A stretch of DNA of 34,355 nt from a bacterium. Lineage in GTDB: Bacteria; Planctomycetota; Phycisphaerae; Phycisphaerales; SM1A02. The stretch is taken from positions 1-34,355 of the forward strand of contig JAPOKA010000029.1 in assembly GCA_029977865.1 (NCBI GenBank), written 5' to 3'. The translations under genes were made by a program, and so were the position numbers. Below, one piece after another: positions 15,725 to 23,569 of the stretch. Under the pieces are notes generated by a model. It was not told where the DNA came from and ran no database searches. It saw only the letters and a program-made list of their open reading frames with translations. Position 1 is the first letter of the stretch, and every line of letters starts with the position of its first letter.

Positions 15725-17731
15725 TCAGGAGCCGGGTTGCACCACCGAGCCGCCGGCCCGGAAGAACTCGACCCGATCGAGTCCCGATCGGTAGGTGCGG
15801 ACGTTTCCGATGTCTCCCTTCACGAAGCGAAGCCACGGCGACACTCGAATGAAGGTGTAGGGCTGATCCTCGTGCACCACCGAATGGAAGTCGTGCCAGA
15901 GCATCATCCGTTCGTCGGCATCGAGGGTCGCGCGGATCTGATCGATGAGCGAGTCGGCGTCGGCGTTGGCCCACTGGATGAAGTTGTCGCCCTGGTCGAG
16001 GATCGAGCTCGAGTGCCAGATCTGCTTGGGATCGCTCTCGGGGGCGCTTGCGGACCAACCCATCATCAGCGCGTCGAAGTCGCGCTGCTTGAGGAGGTCC
16101 TGGTAGACCGACCAGTCCACAAGTCGGATGTTGCAGCGGATGCCGTTTCGGGTGCACTGGCCCTTCACGTAGCTGGTGATCCGCTCGACGATCTCGCCAC
16201 CGGTGGCCATGGTCATCTCGAACTGGAACTCCTGGCCATCCTCGTTCTCGAGCACGCCATCGCCGTTGCGATCTTCCCAGCCCGCCTCCTTGAAGAGCGC
16301 TCGGGCCTGCTCGGGGTCGTACGGCCACGGTGAGATGTCGGGATTGGAGGTGGGACTCTCCGGGTTGTTGGGGCCGCTGGCCACCACCCCGATCCCGTCC
16401 CAGATGTCTCGGATCATCTGCTCGCGATCGAGAATCATCGACATGCCGCGGCGGACCCGCTTGTCATGGAACGGGGTGAGGCGACCGTTCCGCGGTCCGC
16501 ACTGCCAGGCGATGAAGCTGTAGCCCGAACGCATGTTGACCCAGTTGAGCGACCAGTTCTCCGCTTCCCAGTCCGGCTCGGCGCGAGCGGCGTTGTACTG
16601 CGGAGAGGTCGGCGTGAGCATGTCGCCCTCGCCGTTTCGATAGGAGACGAGCGAGGCGAGATCGTTGGTGACGGTCTTGTAGCGCATCCGCTCCAGCGGC
16701 GGCCGCGGCCCCCAGAAGCGATCGTTGCGGACCAGCACCACGTCCTCGCCGGGCGCCCACTGCCGGTCGGGGTCGAGGTTCTGCATCTTGAAGCCGCCCG
16801 AACCCATGAGCAGGCCCGTGGACTGGTTGATCTGCGACGGCTCGAACTTCGAGTAGAAGTGCTTGGGCAGGACGTAGATCCCCAGCGAGTAGGAGAGGTT
16901 GGTGAAGAGCGGCTTGTCGAAGACGAACTCCACCGTCTTCTCGTCGATCACCTTGACATCCTTGATCATGTCGAGGGTCGACCGCGAACGCTCCGCCTCG
17001 ATCTGCGGGTTGAACACGAAGTCCTGCAGGGTCCAGCGCACGTCCTCGGCGGTCACCGGGGTGCCGTCGCTGAAGCGGGCGTCGTCGCGGATGCGGGCGC
17101 GGATCCAGAGACCGTCGGGGTCCTCCTGCCACGCCGAGGCGAGCCGGCCGCGAATGGCGAGCGTCTCCGAGTCGAAGGCCGCGAGCGAATCGCAGACCTC
17201 GTCGATCACCCGCCGCCCGTAGACGTCGGTCGAAAGGTAGGGCACCAACTTCGCCGGCTGGGCACCGAAGATCTCGGTGAACTCGCCGCCGGACCGGAAC
17301 CCCGGGACGTCCTTGGGATCGGAGAAGAACTCCCACGGAGGCTGCCAGGCAATGGGGACCCCCGGCCGCGCCCACGACTCGTCGCGGCCGGTTGCGGTGG
17401 CCGGCGCGGTGGAGGAGTCGGCGTTGGCGAGGTCGACCGAGTACGGCTGAGTGGTCGTTCCGGCGGCGACGTTGCCGCCGCCCTGAATGATGACGTTGAC
17501 CGGCCGCTGCAAGATCGCGTTGCGGAGTTCGGCGATCTCGCGCGAAAGATCCTCGCTCCCGGAACCCCCTTGCGAGAACATCTGGGTCTCGACGTCGCTC
17601 AGTCGCTTCTCCAGTCCCTGCAGCACCTCGAGGCGGCGATCTCCCGCCGACATCGACAGCCAGACGCTGACGAGGGTCAGCCCCACGGCCACCAGCAGCA
17701 CGAAGTCCTTGAGGGCGAAGCGGTTCTGCAT
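15725..17731 (-). CDS. oppA: Membrane-anchored extracellular solute-binding protein (OppA/DppA type)
   Basis: 668 residues from the ATG at 17731 with GGAG just upstream; an earlier in-frame start at 17752 is less likely. Instead of a cleavable signal or lipobox there is an uncleaved-looking TM at 10-27, then a heptad-like coiled coil at about 31-74 and a Thr/Ala-rich linker. The family 5 solute-binding fold follows, with LASAWQEDPDGLWIRARIRDDARFSDGTPVTAEDV, YVLPKHFY, RRGMSMILDREQMI and PYDPEQARALFKEAGW. It should capture peptides or other small solutes at the outer face of the inner membrane and deliver them to OppB/OppC. An anchored, coiled-coil binding protein may self-associate. It is first in the oppABCD run. 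Confidence 0.9.
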   Translation of the reverse strand: MQNRFALKDFVLLVAVGLTLVSVWLSMSAGDRRLEVLQGLEKRLSDVETQMFSQGGSGSEDLSREIAELRNAILQRPVNVIIQGGGNVAAGTTTQPYSVDLANADSSTAPATATGRDESWARPGVPIAWQPPWEFFSDPKDVPGFRSGGEFTEIFGAQPAKLVPYLSTDVYGRRVIDEVCDSLAAFDSETLAIRGRLASAWQEDPDGLWIRARIRDDARFSDGTPVTAEDVRWTLQDFVFNPQIEAERSRSTLDMIKDVKVIDEKTVEFVFDKPLFTNLSYSLGIYVLPKHFYSKFEPSQINQSTGLLMGSGGFKMQNLDPDRQWAPGEDVVLVRNDRFWGPRPPLERMRYKTVTNDLASLVSYRNGEGDMLTPTSPQYNAARAEPDWEAENWSLNWVNMRSGYSFIAWQCGPRNGRLTPFHDKRVRRGMSMILDREQMIRDIWDGIGVVASGPNNPESPTSNPDISPWPYDPEQARALFKEAGWEDRNGDGVLENEDGQEFQFEMTMATGGEIVERITSYVKGQCTRNGIRCNIRLVDWSVYQDLLKQRDFDALMMGWSASAPESDPKQIWHSSSILDQGDNFIQWANADADSLIDQIRATLDADERMMLWHDFHSVVHEDQPYTFIRVSPWLRFVKGDIGNVRTYRSGLDRVEFFRAGGSVVQPGS

Positions 17732-17782
17732 GGTCACTCCGTGCCGACGCAAGGCATTGGACGGCGTCGTGGACCGATCCGC

Positions 17783-17798
17783 CGCGGGCTCGCCCGCG
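17783..17798 (-). terminator. GC hairpin between the upstream permease and oppA
   Basis: CGCGGGC-TC-GCCCGCG, a perfect inverted repeat (6 bp with a 4-nt loop as RNA), lies in the 99-bp gap between the upstream permease gene and oppA. There is no T-tract. It could reduce read-through or separate the two genes' mRNA levels. Confidence 0.35.
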
Positions 17799-17830
17799 TC
17801 ACGAGTTCGATCGGTTCAGGGCCGCGTACG

Positions 17831-18853
17831 CTACGAGGTTCGCGTGGTCGGATCAATCCTCCGCCGCAGTCGATCTCCGACGAGGTTCAGTCCGACGAGG
17901 GTCGCGGAGAGGGCCACGCACGGCGCCGCAAGCAGCCACCAGCGACTCCGGAAGGGGTTGAGTTCCTGCAACGCATCGGCCGCGAGGTTCCCCCAACTCG
18001 GCAGCGGCTCGCGAACGCCAATTCCGAGGAAACTGAGGAAACTCTCCGCCAGCATCGCGGCGGGCACCGCAAGCGTCGCGTAAACGAGCACCGGTCCGGC
18101 CAGATTGGGCAGGACATGGCGAGCGAGGCGGCGTCGCCACGGGACCGCGATCGCCTCGCAGGCCTCCATGAACGGCTGTTCCCGAAGGCTCAGGACCTGC
18201 CCCCGGACGATCCGGGCGAGGTTGAGCCAGCCGATTCCGCCGATCGAGATGAACAGCGTGGCGAGACCGAGCCACTGGCGGATGACCGGCCGTGGCTCGA
18301 ATCCGAGTCGCTCGACGACGCCATCGACGGCGATCGCAAGCAGCACCACCAGGAGAATCGATGGCAGCCCGTAGAGCACATCGACGCCTCGCATCAGCAC
18401 CGAGTCGACTCTGCCGCCCGCGAATCCGCTCACGGCGCCCACCGCCGTTCCCAGCACCACCGCCACCAACGCCGCCGACAGGCCTACGGAGAGGCTGACC
18501 ACACCCCCCGAAAGCACCCGCGCCGCGACATCGCGCCCGAGGCGATCGGTGCCGAGTGCTCGGCCGGGCACGAATCCGCCCTCGGCCCGCACCGACTCGA
18601 TGCGAGCGCGAGCCTCCTGCTGCTCGACCGCGGAGCCGACCCAGGGCGGAGGAAGCAGATTCAACTCGAGGTTGCCGGCCTCGTAGCGCCGTGGCGAGGC
18701 GACTCCGGCCTCGACCCGACCGAACGACCATGGCGTCGCGAGAACGCAGGCGGCGATGATGCCGACCAGCACGAACGCGCCGACAAGGGCGCCGCGCTCG
18801 CCGCGCGACCTGCGCAGAGTTCCGGTCGGCTCACGAAGTGGGACTCTCGCCAC
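17831..18853 (-). CDS. ABC transporter permease, OppC/DppC-like (second copy)
   Basis: 340 residues from GTG at 18853. TM1 is at about 22-40 after a basic N-terminus. The periplasmic stretch leads to ALGTDRLGRDVAARVLSGG, the OppC hallmark, followed by core TMs, the EAA loop (ACEAIAVPWRRRLARHVLPN) and SFLSFLGIGVREPLPSWGNL. This is the standard size, unlike the 499-residue OppC next door. An upstream in-frame start at 19045 would add an Arg-rich region that looks non-coding, so GTG is chosen: a TATTCT box sits 6 nt upstream with TTCGAG 17 bp before it. No OppB partner or ATPase is adjacent on its 5' side. It may be an alternative partner for the oppABCD complex or belong to a transporter encoded elsewhere. 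Confidence 0.82.
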   Translation of the reverse strand: MARVPLREPTGTLRRSRGERGALVGAFVLVGIIAACVLATPWSFGRVEAGVASPRRYEAGNLELNLLPPPWVGSAVEQQEARARIESVRAEGGFVPGRALGTDRLGRDVAARVLSGGVVSLSVGLSAALVAVVLGTAVGAVSGFAGGRVDSVLMRGVDVLYGLPSILLVVLLAIAVDGVVERLGFEPRPVIRQWLGLATLFISIGGIGWLNLARIVRGQVLSLREQPFMEACEAIAVPWRRRLARHVLPNLAGPVLVYATLAVPAAMLAESFLSFLGIGVREPLPSWGNLAADALQELNPFRSRWWLLAAPCVALSATLVGLNLVGDRLRRRIDPTTRTS

Positions 18854-18859
18854 CGTGGG

Positions 18860-18888
18860 AGAATAGACCGAACGTCGCGCTGCTCGAA
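18860..18888 (-). promoter_or_regulatory. Promoter of the second OppC-like gene
   Basis: Minus-strand TTCGAG (18888-18883), a 17-bp spacer, then TATTCT (18865-18860), 6 nt before the GTG start. It matches the general pattern of the ROK and DedA promoters (TTCGGG/TAGACT). Confidence 0.45.
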
Positions 18889-18971
18889 CTTGGGATGCGG
18901 CGTTCTCGCGGGCCGCGTCGCCAGACTTCGTCGACGCAAGCGCCGCACCTGGCTTGGGAGTTGCAACCCGA

Positions 18972-19883
18972 TCAGTCTTCGTTGGCCGATGGCGGCAGAC
19001 CCGCCGGCGGCGATGGCCGCGGCCGCCTCGGCGGTCCCCCCGCATCGTCGGGTCGACTCAGCCGCCCGACCGCTCCATCGCCACGACCCGGCGGGCGATC
19101 GATCGGTTCGAGCGGTCGCCCCGCCTCCACCGCCTCGACCAGCGTGTCGATCGCGGCGTCGCGGGCGAGGCTCTCCTCCTCGAGCTCGATGCGCATGCGG
19201 CGGATCGCCTCGTCCATCGCGGACAGTTCCATGGCTCGGGTCCGCAGGCCCAGATCGACATGGCGGGTGGCGAGAATCCGAATCTGCTTGCGGATCCCGA
19301 CAGCCTCGTCGGCCTTGCCTGAGGCTGCAGCCTCGCGGAGCTTCTCGCTGAGCCGCCGCAACTCCATCTGGTTGCGAAGTTCCTCGACCTTCATCGCGTA
19401 GAGCTCGGGATTGCGATCCCGCAGCATCGCCAGCGCGAAGAGGCGACGGGCGTTGTTGGCCAGCGCTCGGTCGATGGCTTCGGGATCTGCGGATCGAAGC
19501 TCATCGAGCCGGCTCGCCCAATCGGGAAAGACCTCCCGCGCCACCTCGATCACCTGCTCGATCTGCTCGGGTGAGAGGCGTCGCCGCGGTCCTTCTCCGC
19601 GCTCCGAACCCGCGCCCTCGGGTCGGTCGCCACGGCCTCTGCGTCCGGCGCCCGGAGGCGCTTGACGATTGCGATCGCCTCGCTCGCGGACCGCCTCCTC
19701 GGGCACCGGCTCGAGCGAAGGTCGGTCGGCATCCCCCGCCGCTGGCGCCTCCTGCGCCATCGCGGGAGTTGCGACCGCCATGGCCGACACGAGGCCGAGG
19801 GTGGCAAGGGTCGCACCTCCGGACGCAATCCGACGCAGCAACCAAAAGCCACCACCAGATCTCGACCAAGAGCAGCTCACCAT
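18972..19883 (-). CDS. Exported helical protein of the ECF sigma cluster
   Basis: 303 residues. The N-terminal ~44 residues contain a hydrophobic core (TLATLGLVSAMAVAT) and probable signal peptidase cleavage at AMA before QE. A long low-complexity Pro/Arg/Gly linker (about 50-100) follows, then LSPEQIEQVIEVAREVFPDWASRL and an extended helical region (about 105-255) rich in Arg/Glu/Leu, with a Pro/Gly-rich C-tail. The opening 'LSPEQ' helix recalls Spy/CpxP-like helical envelope proteins, but this is weak. GAGGT lies before the ATG, 8 bp after the upstream gene's stop, so co-translation with the membrane partner gene is likely. An envelope sensor or output role is inferred from context only. 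Confidence 0.65.
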   Translation of the reverse strand: MVSCSWSRSGGGFWLLRRIASGGATLATLGLVSAMAVATPAMAQEAPAAGDADRPSLEPVPEEAVRERGDRNRQAPPGAGRRGRGDRPEGAGSERGEGPRRRLSPEQIEQVIEVAREVFPDWASRLDELRSADPEAIDRALANNARRLFALAMLRDRNPELYAMKVEELRNQMELRRLSEKLREAAASGKADEAVGIRKQIRILATRHVDLGLRTRAMELSAMDEAIRRMRIELEEESLARDAAIDTLVEAVEAGRPLEPIDRPPGRGDGAVGRLSRPDDAGGPPRRPRPSPPAGLPPSANED

Positions 19884-19891
19884 CGACTACC

Positions 19892-20467
19892 TCACATTCC
19901 CACTGAATTGGACTCGAGAGACCCGAAGATCGCCTCGAACTCCGCGTCATAGTCCTCGATGCCGCTGCCGCGGGCCTCGATCACCGAAAACAGCTCGACG
20001 CCATGCTCGTCATCGAGAAGATCCCGCCAGTCCGCGCTCGCCGGCTCGAGCATCGCCACCAGAATCGGCTCGGCCACCGGCGCCGGGGCCTCGAGCACCG
20101 GCGGCACCAGGGGTGCCTCGGCAAGACCGACTCCGGTCGAGGTGTCCCCGCGAGTTGGGTCATCGACGCGATCGACCAGCACCACCGCGGGCAGGCCCAA
20201 GGCGACCAGCACCGCCGCCGCCAACGCCAGTCGCGGCGGGGAGAACACCGCGAGCCACTCGGAAATCCGGCCGGCCAGCGACGGTTCCGAGCCGGCACGA
20301 CGCGCGATTTCCCTCCGCGAGGCGGCGAAGACTCGATCCACGAGCGTGGGGTCGGGCCGATGCGAGTCGCTCCAGGCCTGCAGCAGCCGCTCCAGTGCCG
20401 GATCCGGCGAGCCGAAACCGGATCCGGAGTCTGGCGGATCGCTGAATCGATTCGAGGGGTGGTTCAT
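19892..20467 (-). CDS. Single-pass membrane protein, putative sigma-factor partner
   Basis: 191 residues from the ATG at 20467. A cytosolic N-terminal ~90 residues (with PALERLLQAWSDSHRPDPTLVDRVF) is followed by one TM (about 92-113, LALAAAVLVALGLPAVVLV) and a periplasmic Pro/Ala-rich, acidic tail. There is no clear zinc-binding anti-sigma motif (H-x3-C-x2-C). Its position directly after an ECF sigma gene suggests an anti-sigma or co-regulator role, as is common for such pairs. That is inference from gene order. It lies 115 bp after the sigma stop. Confidence 0.65.
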   Translation of the reverse strand: MNHPSNRFSDPPDSGSGFGSPDPALERLLQAWSDSHRPDPTLVDRVFAASRREIARRAGSEPSLAGRISEWLAVFSPPRLALAAAVLVALGLPAVVLVDRVDDPTRGDTSTGVGLAEAPLVPPVLEAPAPVAEPILVAMLEPASADWRDLLDDEHGVELFSVIEARGSGIEDYDAEFEAIFGSLESNSVGM

Positions 20468-20582
20468 GGCTGGGTTCCTTCCCGACCTCCGCGACACGTG
20501 CCAAGCCGGTTCAACGGAGGCTTGCCGCAGGCATTGCGGGCCGCCGGGTGAGAGAGGGCGAAGTCGCTGCCGATGGTGCCGA

Positions 20583-21185
20583 TCATGCGAGATCCTCCAC
20601 ATCGTCTCCTATTCCCGGCCCGAGAATCTCCCGCAGCTTCCGCAGGGCCCGGTGGTGGCGGGCGAGGAGGGTGCCGAGCGGCTCCTCGAGAAAGTCGGCC
20701 ATCTGGCGGAAGGACATGCCGCCCACATGCCGCAGTTCGATGATCTTGCGGTCCGACGGCGAGAGGCGGCTCATCGCGGTGGCAAGCGCATTGAAGAGCC
20801 GCCTGCGATCGACCGGTTCGGCGTCGTAGGTGCCGGGTGCGACCCGGCCAAGGATCTCCGCCTCCATCGGTGCGGCGTGCCGCTTCCGGCGCCGCATCTC
20901 GTCGCGGAGTCGGTTCATCGCGATTCGGAAGATCCAACCCTCGAATCGACCGCTCTCGACGTAGTCGCCGAGCTTGGTGGCAACCTTGCAGAAGGTCCAC
21001 TGCGTGACCTCCTCGGCGAGCTCGGGATCGCCGCAGTTGGCGCGAATGAGTCCGAAGACCCTCGGGGTGAACCACTCGACGATCTCCCGCCAGGCGGATT
21101 CGTCCCCGCCGGCTGCCTCGCGGAGCGTGCGCTGCAGCGCTTCGGGTGAAGGATCGCTCGGAGTGTTCGGGTCGTGCGCGGTCAT
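20583..21185 (-). CDS. ECF-family RNA polymerase sigma factor
   Basis: 200 residues. Region 2 contains VFGLIRANCGDPELAEEVTQWTFCKVATKL and the -10-recognition helix FEGWIFRIAMNRLRDEMRRRKR. Region 4 contains LSPSDRKIIELRHVGGMSFRQMADFLEEPLGTLLARHHRALRKLRE, a helix-turn-helix for -35 recognition. There is no region 1.1 or region 3. The segment between the two regions is longer than minimal. The downstream gene encodes a single-pass membrane protein and the next an exported protein, so the sigma is probably released or activated by an envelope signal. I could not identify an autoregulatory ECF promoter in the 132 bp upstream. Confidence 0.9.
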   Translation of the reverse strand: MTAHDPNTPSDPSPEALQRTLREAAGGDESAWREIVEWFTPRVFGLIRANCGDPELAEEVTQWTFCKVATKLGDYVESGRFEGWIFRIAMNRLRDEMRRRKRHAAPMEAEILGRVAPGTYDAEPVDRRRLFNALATAMSRLSPSDRKIIELRHVGGMSFRQMADFLEEPLGTLLARHHRALRKLREILGPGIGDDVEDLA

Positions 21186-21317
21186 CTCAGGCCGAACCCA
21201 TCGGGCAACTCGTGCAGCAGTGCTGAAGTCTTCGAGGCGGTCGGACGGAGACTGCGGCGACCGATCGCTGAACCCCCCATTCGCCCTGGCATTGCACGAG
21301 AAGGCGAGGAACCGTCA

Positions 21318-22820
21318 TCAGATGGGGATGTCGAAGTCGTCATCCGAAGCAGCCGCCGACGCAGCGGGCGCGGGTCGCCTCGGCTCAAACGAGCGGGACA
21401 CCATGCTCGGAGGCGGCGCCGCGTGGCTGAGGGTCCGGAAACGAGTCGAGGCGGCATCCCAGGCCAGTTCCACGGTGCCGGTGGGGCCGTTGCGCTGCTT
21501 GGCGATGATCAACTCGGCCACCCCGACCTTGTCGGGGTTCTGATCGGCCCAGTCCGGATCGGCGCGGTGGTAGTACTCCTCGCGGTGCAGCATGCAGACC
21601 ACGTCCGCGTCCTGCTCGATCGAGCCCGACTCGCGCAGATCGCTCATTCGCGGCCGATGTCCTTCGCGTTGCTCGGCGGCGCGATTGAGCTGGCTCAGGC
21701 AGACGACCGGAACCTCGAGCTCGCGGGCCATCGCCTTGATCCCGCGGCTGATCTCGCTCACTTCGAGCTGGCGGCTCTCGACCCTTCCTCCCGCGCTCAT
21801 GAGCTGCAGGTAGTCGATGACGATCGCCTTCAGTCCCGACTTCTCCTTCATCCGCCGCGCCTTGGAGCGAAGCTGCAGCAAGGTCAAGCCCGGGGTGTCG
21901 TCGATCAGGATCGGGGCGGATGCGAGGTCGCTGCACGCCACCATCAGCCGCTGAAAGTCGTCCTGCCTCAGCAGATTCCGGCGGAATCGCTGGCCGTCGA
22001 TCTGACCGCGCGAACAGAGCAGTCGCTGTACGAGCTGCTGTCGGCTCATCTCCAGGCTGAAGATCGCCACGCCGAGCCCGTCCATCGCGATGTTCTCGGC
22101 GAGGTTGAGGGCGAACGCGGTCTTTCCCATCGACGGTCGGGCCGCGAGGATGATCATCTCGCCCGCCTGGAGCCCGCTGGTCATCTCGTCGAGCTCGACG
22201 AACCCCGTCGCCACGCCGGTGACGGTGCGGCCCTCGTTCTCCTCGAGCCGCTTCATGGTCTCTTCGAGGATCTGCCGCAGATCGGTCAGCGCCACCCGGT
22301 CGCGTCGTTGCGCGATCTGGAAGATCCGCTGCTCCGCGGACTCGAGCGCGGTGGCCGCGCCTTCGGCGGTGTGGTGGGCATCCTCGAGGATCTCGCCCGC
22401 GGCGCCGATCAGCTCGCGCAGGATGGCCTTCTCGCGCACCAGCTCCGCGTAGTGCACCGCGTTGGCGGCGCTGGGAACGCTCTCCGCGAGCTTGACGAGG
22501 TAGTCGAGTCCGCCGACGTCTTCGAGAATCGCGCGGTCGAGCAGCCGCTGGTGGAGCTGCACCACATCGACCGCCCCGACCTTGTCGTAGAGGTCGACGA
22601 TCGCGTCGTAGATCGCCCGGTGCGCCGGACGCGCGAAGTCGTCGCCGCCGCGAAGCACCACCACTACATCGCCGACCACACGATGGTCCCACAGCATCGC
22701 ACCGAGCAGGCTCATCTCCGCTTCGAGCGCCTGCGGCGGCAAGGCCTGGATGAGGCGAGCCAGATCGGGAGCCTGACGGTCGGGGCGGAAGCGGCGAGCG
22801 GAGGCGGCGGCGTCGGGCAT
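21318..22820 (-). CDS. dnaB: Replicative DNA helicase DnaB with SSB-like C-terminal tail
   Basis: 500 residues from the ATG at 22820. It is the hexameric 5'-3' helicase of the replication fork. The N-terminal domain is at about 25-135 (PPQALEAEMSLLGAMLWD). The RecA-like domain has Walker A ARPSMGKT at 227-234, IFSLEMSRQQLVQR, the Walker B region IVIDYLQLMS, VVCLSQLNR and the final HREEYY and KQRNGPTGTVEL segments. No intein is present. After a Pro/Ala/Ser linker the protein ends DDDFDIPI, very like the acidic 'DDDIPF' tip of single-stranded DNA-binding proteins. A 24-residue N-terminal extension to an upstream in-frame start was rejected because it precedes the conserved core and looks non-coding. 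Confidence 0.95.
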   Translation of the reverse strand: MPDAAASARRFRPDRQAPDLARLIQALPPQALEAEMSLLGAMLWDHRVVGDVVVVLRGGDDFARPAHRAIYDAIVDLYDKVGAVDVVQLHQRLLDRAILEDVGGLDYLVKLAESVPSAANAVHYAELVREKAILRELIGAAGEILEDAHHTAEGAATALESAEQRIFQIAQRRDRVALTDLRQILEETMKRLEENEGRTVTGVATGFVELDEMTSGLQAGEMIILAARPSMGKTAFALNLAENIAMDGLGVAIFSLEMSRQQLVQRLLCSRGQIDGQRFRRNLLRQDDFQRLMVACSDLASAPILIDDTPGLTLLQLRSKARRMKEKSGLKAIVIDYLQLMSAGGRVESRQLEVSEISRGIKAMARELEVPVVCLSQLNRAAEQREGHRPRMSDLRESGSIEQDADVVCMLHREEYYHRADPDWADQNPDKVGVAELIIAKQRNGPTGTVELAWDAASTRFRTLSHAAPPPSMVSRSFEPRRPAPAASAAASDDDFDIPI

Positions 22821-22973
22821 CCCCTCATCTTCGCCGCCAGACGCAAGCCGACAAGCGGCGGCTTCGAAGTGGAAGGATTCCCACGACCCCACCCACGCCG
22901 CACCGACACCACGGGCTCCGAAACGCGGCGGCCCCGGAGACCCGAACGCCCCGACTGAAGTCGACCTCGAAGA

Positions 22974-23306
22974 TCAGTCGTCGTCGCGATCGGCGCTGCG
23001 GGCGCTCGAGACGATGTCGGAGTCACCGTCGATCGAGGCCTTCATGAGGCGTCCGATCTTGAACTTCACGGTTCGCTTGGCGGGCACCTGAACCGGCTCA
23101 AGCGTCTTGGGGTTCTGCGCCATGCGAGCGGCCCGTTCCTTGGTCTCGAAGACCCCGAAATCGCGAAACTCCAGACGGTTGCCGCGGCCCAATTCGTCGA
23201 TCACGTGATCGAGAAAGGCCTGCACCGCTCGCTTGACATCGCTTCGCTTGAGGCCGGTCTCGTCGGCGATTCGGTCGATCAGGTCCTTTTTGGTCGTGGT
23301 CGACAT
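22974..23306 (-). CDS. HU/IHF family DNA-binding protein
   Basis: 110 residues from the ATG at 23306 with AGGCAGG upstream. It is a nucleoid protein that bends DNA as a dimer. The N-terminus TKKDLIDRIADETGLKRSDVKRAV is the dimerisation helix pair. NRLEFRDFGVFETKERAARMAQNPKT is the family signature, with the DNA-intercalating Pro of the RxxxxNPxT arm. KRTVKFKIGRLMKA ends the fold. A 15-residue acidic tail ending in DDD follows, longer than in canonical HU. An upstream in-frame start at 23372 was rejected. The gene has a strong promoter and a structured leader. A 7-bp inverted repeat (CGACTGA/TCAGTCG, 22952-22980) overlaps its stop codon. Confidence 0.93.
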   Translation of the reverse strand: MSTTTKKDLIDRIADETGLKRSDVKRAVQAFLDHVIDELGRGNRLEFRDFGVFETKERAARMAQNPKTLEPVQVPAKRTVKFKIGRLMKASIDGDSDIVSSARSADRDDD

Positions 23307-23372
23307 CGAATCCTGCCTTGGAAGAGGCGCCTCACACCGCGGGTTCGCCGCCCCAAACGCCGGCAGCCCCAC

Positions 23373-23421
23373 CCCATTTCGAAGCCGATCGGTCGCCAGC
23401 CGCGCGATCGGGAGAAATGGG
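23373..23421 (-). promoter_or_regulatory. Imperfect stem-loop in the HU gene leader
   Basis: CCCATTTC (23373-23380) pairs with GAAATGGG (23414-23421) and CCGATCG (23385-23391) pairs with CGATCGG (23405-23411), separated by a small internal loop; the terminal loop is 13 nt. It lies in the transcribed leader between promoter and ATG, so it could influence translation or mRNA stability of the HU gene. Confidence 0.5.
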
Positions 23422-23470
23422 TCATCCCCTTCCGCGATCGAACCGGCGATTCTCTCGGACCCGCGAGTCG

Positions 23471-23499
23471 AGTATGCAGGTGGTTTCGGGGAGCGTCAA
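23471..23499 (-). promoter_or_regulatory. Strong sigma-70-type promoter of the HU gene
   Basis: Minus-strand TTGACG (23499-23494), a 17-bp spacer, then CATACT (23476-23471). This is the closest match to the classical consensus in the window. The start point would give a leader of about 160 nt. The remaining stretch up to lpxK (23500-23569) shows nothing else. Confidence 0.75.
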
Positions 23500-23569
23500 G
23501 GAAGTTGTCGCGGCGGAGACCGCTTTTACCGGCCTCGGCATGCGCAGGCGACCTCATCCGCGGTCGGAT

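Noticed and set aside
12918-15852. Long plus-strand open frames (431 and 716 codons) opposite oppC and oppB
   Set aside because: His/Asp/Arg-rich mirror products typical of antisense to TM-encoding genes.
16466-19351. Long plus-strand open frame (961 codons) opposite oppA and the second permease
   Set aside because: It is a mirror of the two minus-strand genes, has no recognisable domain and crosses gene boundaries.
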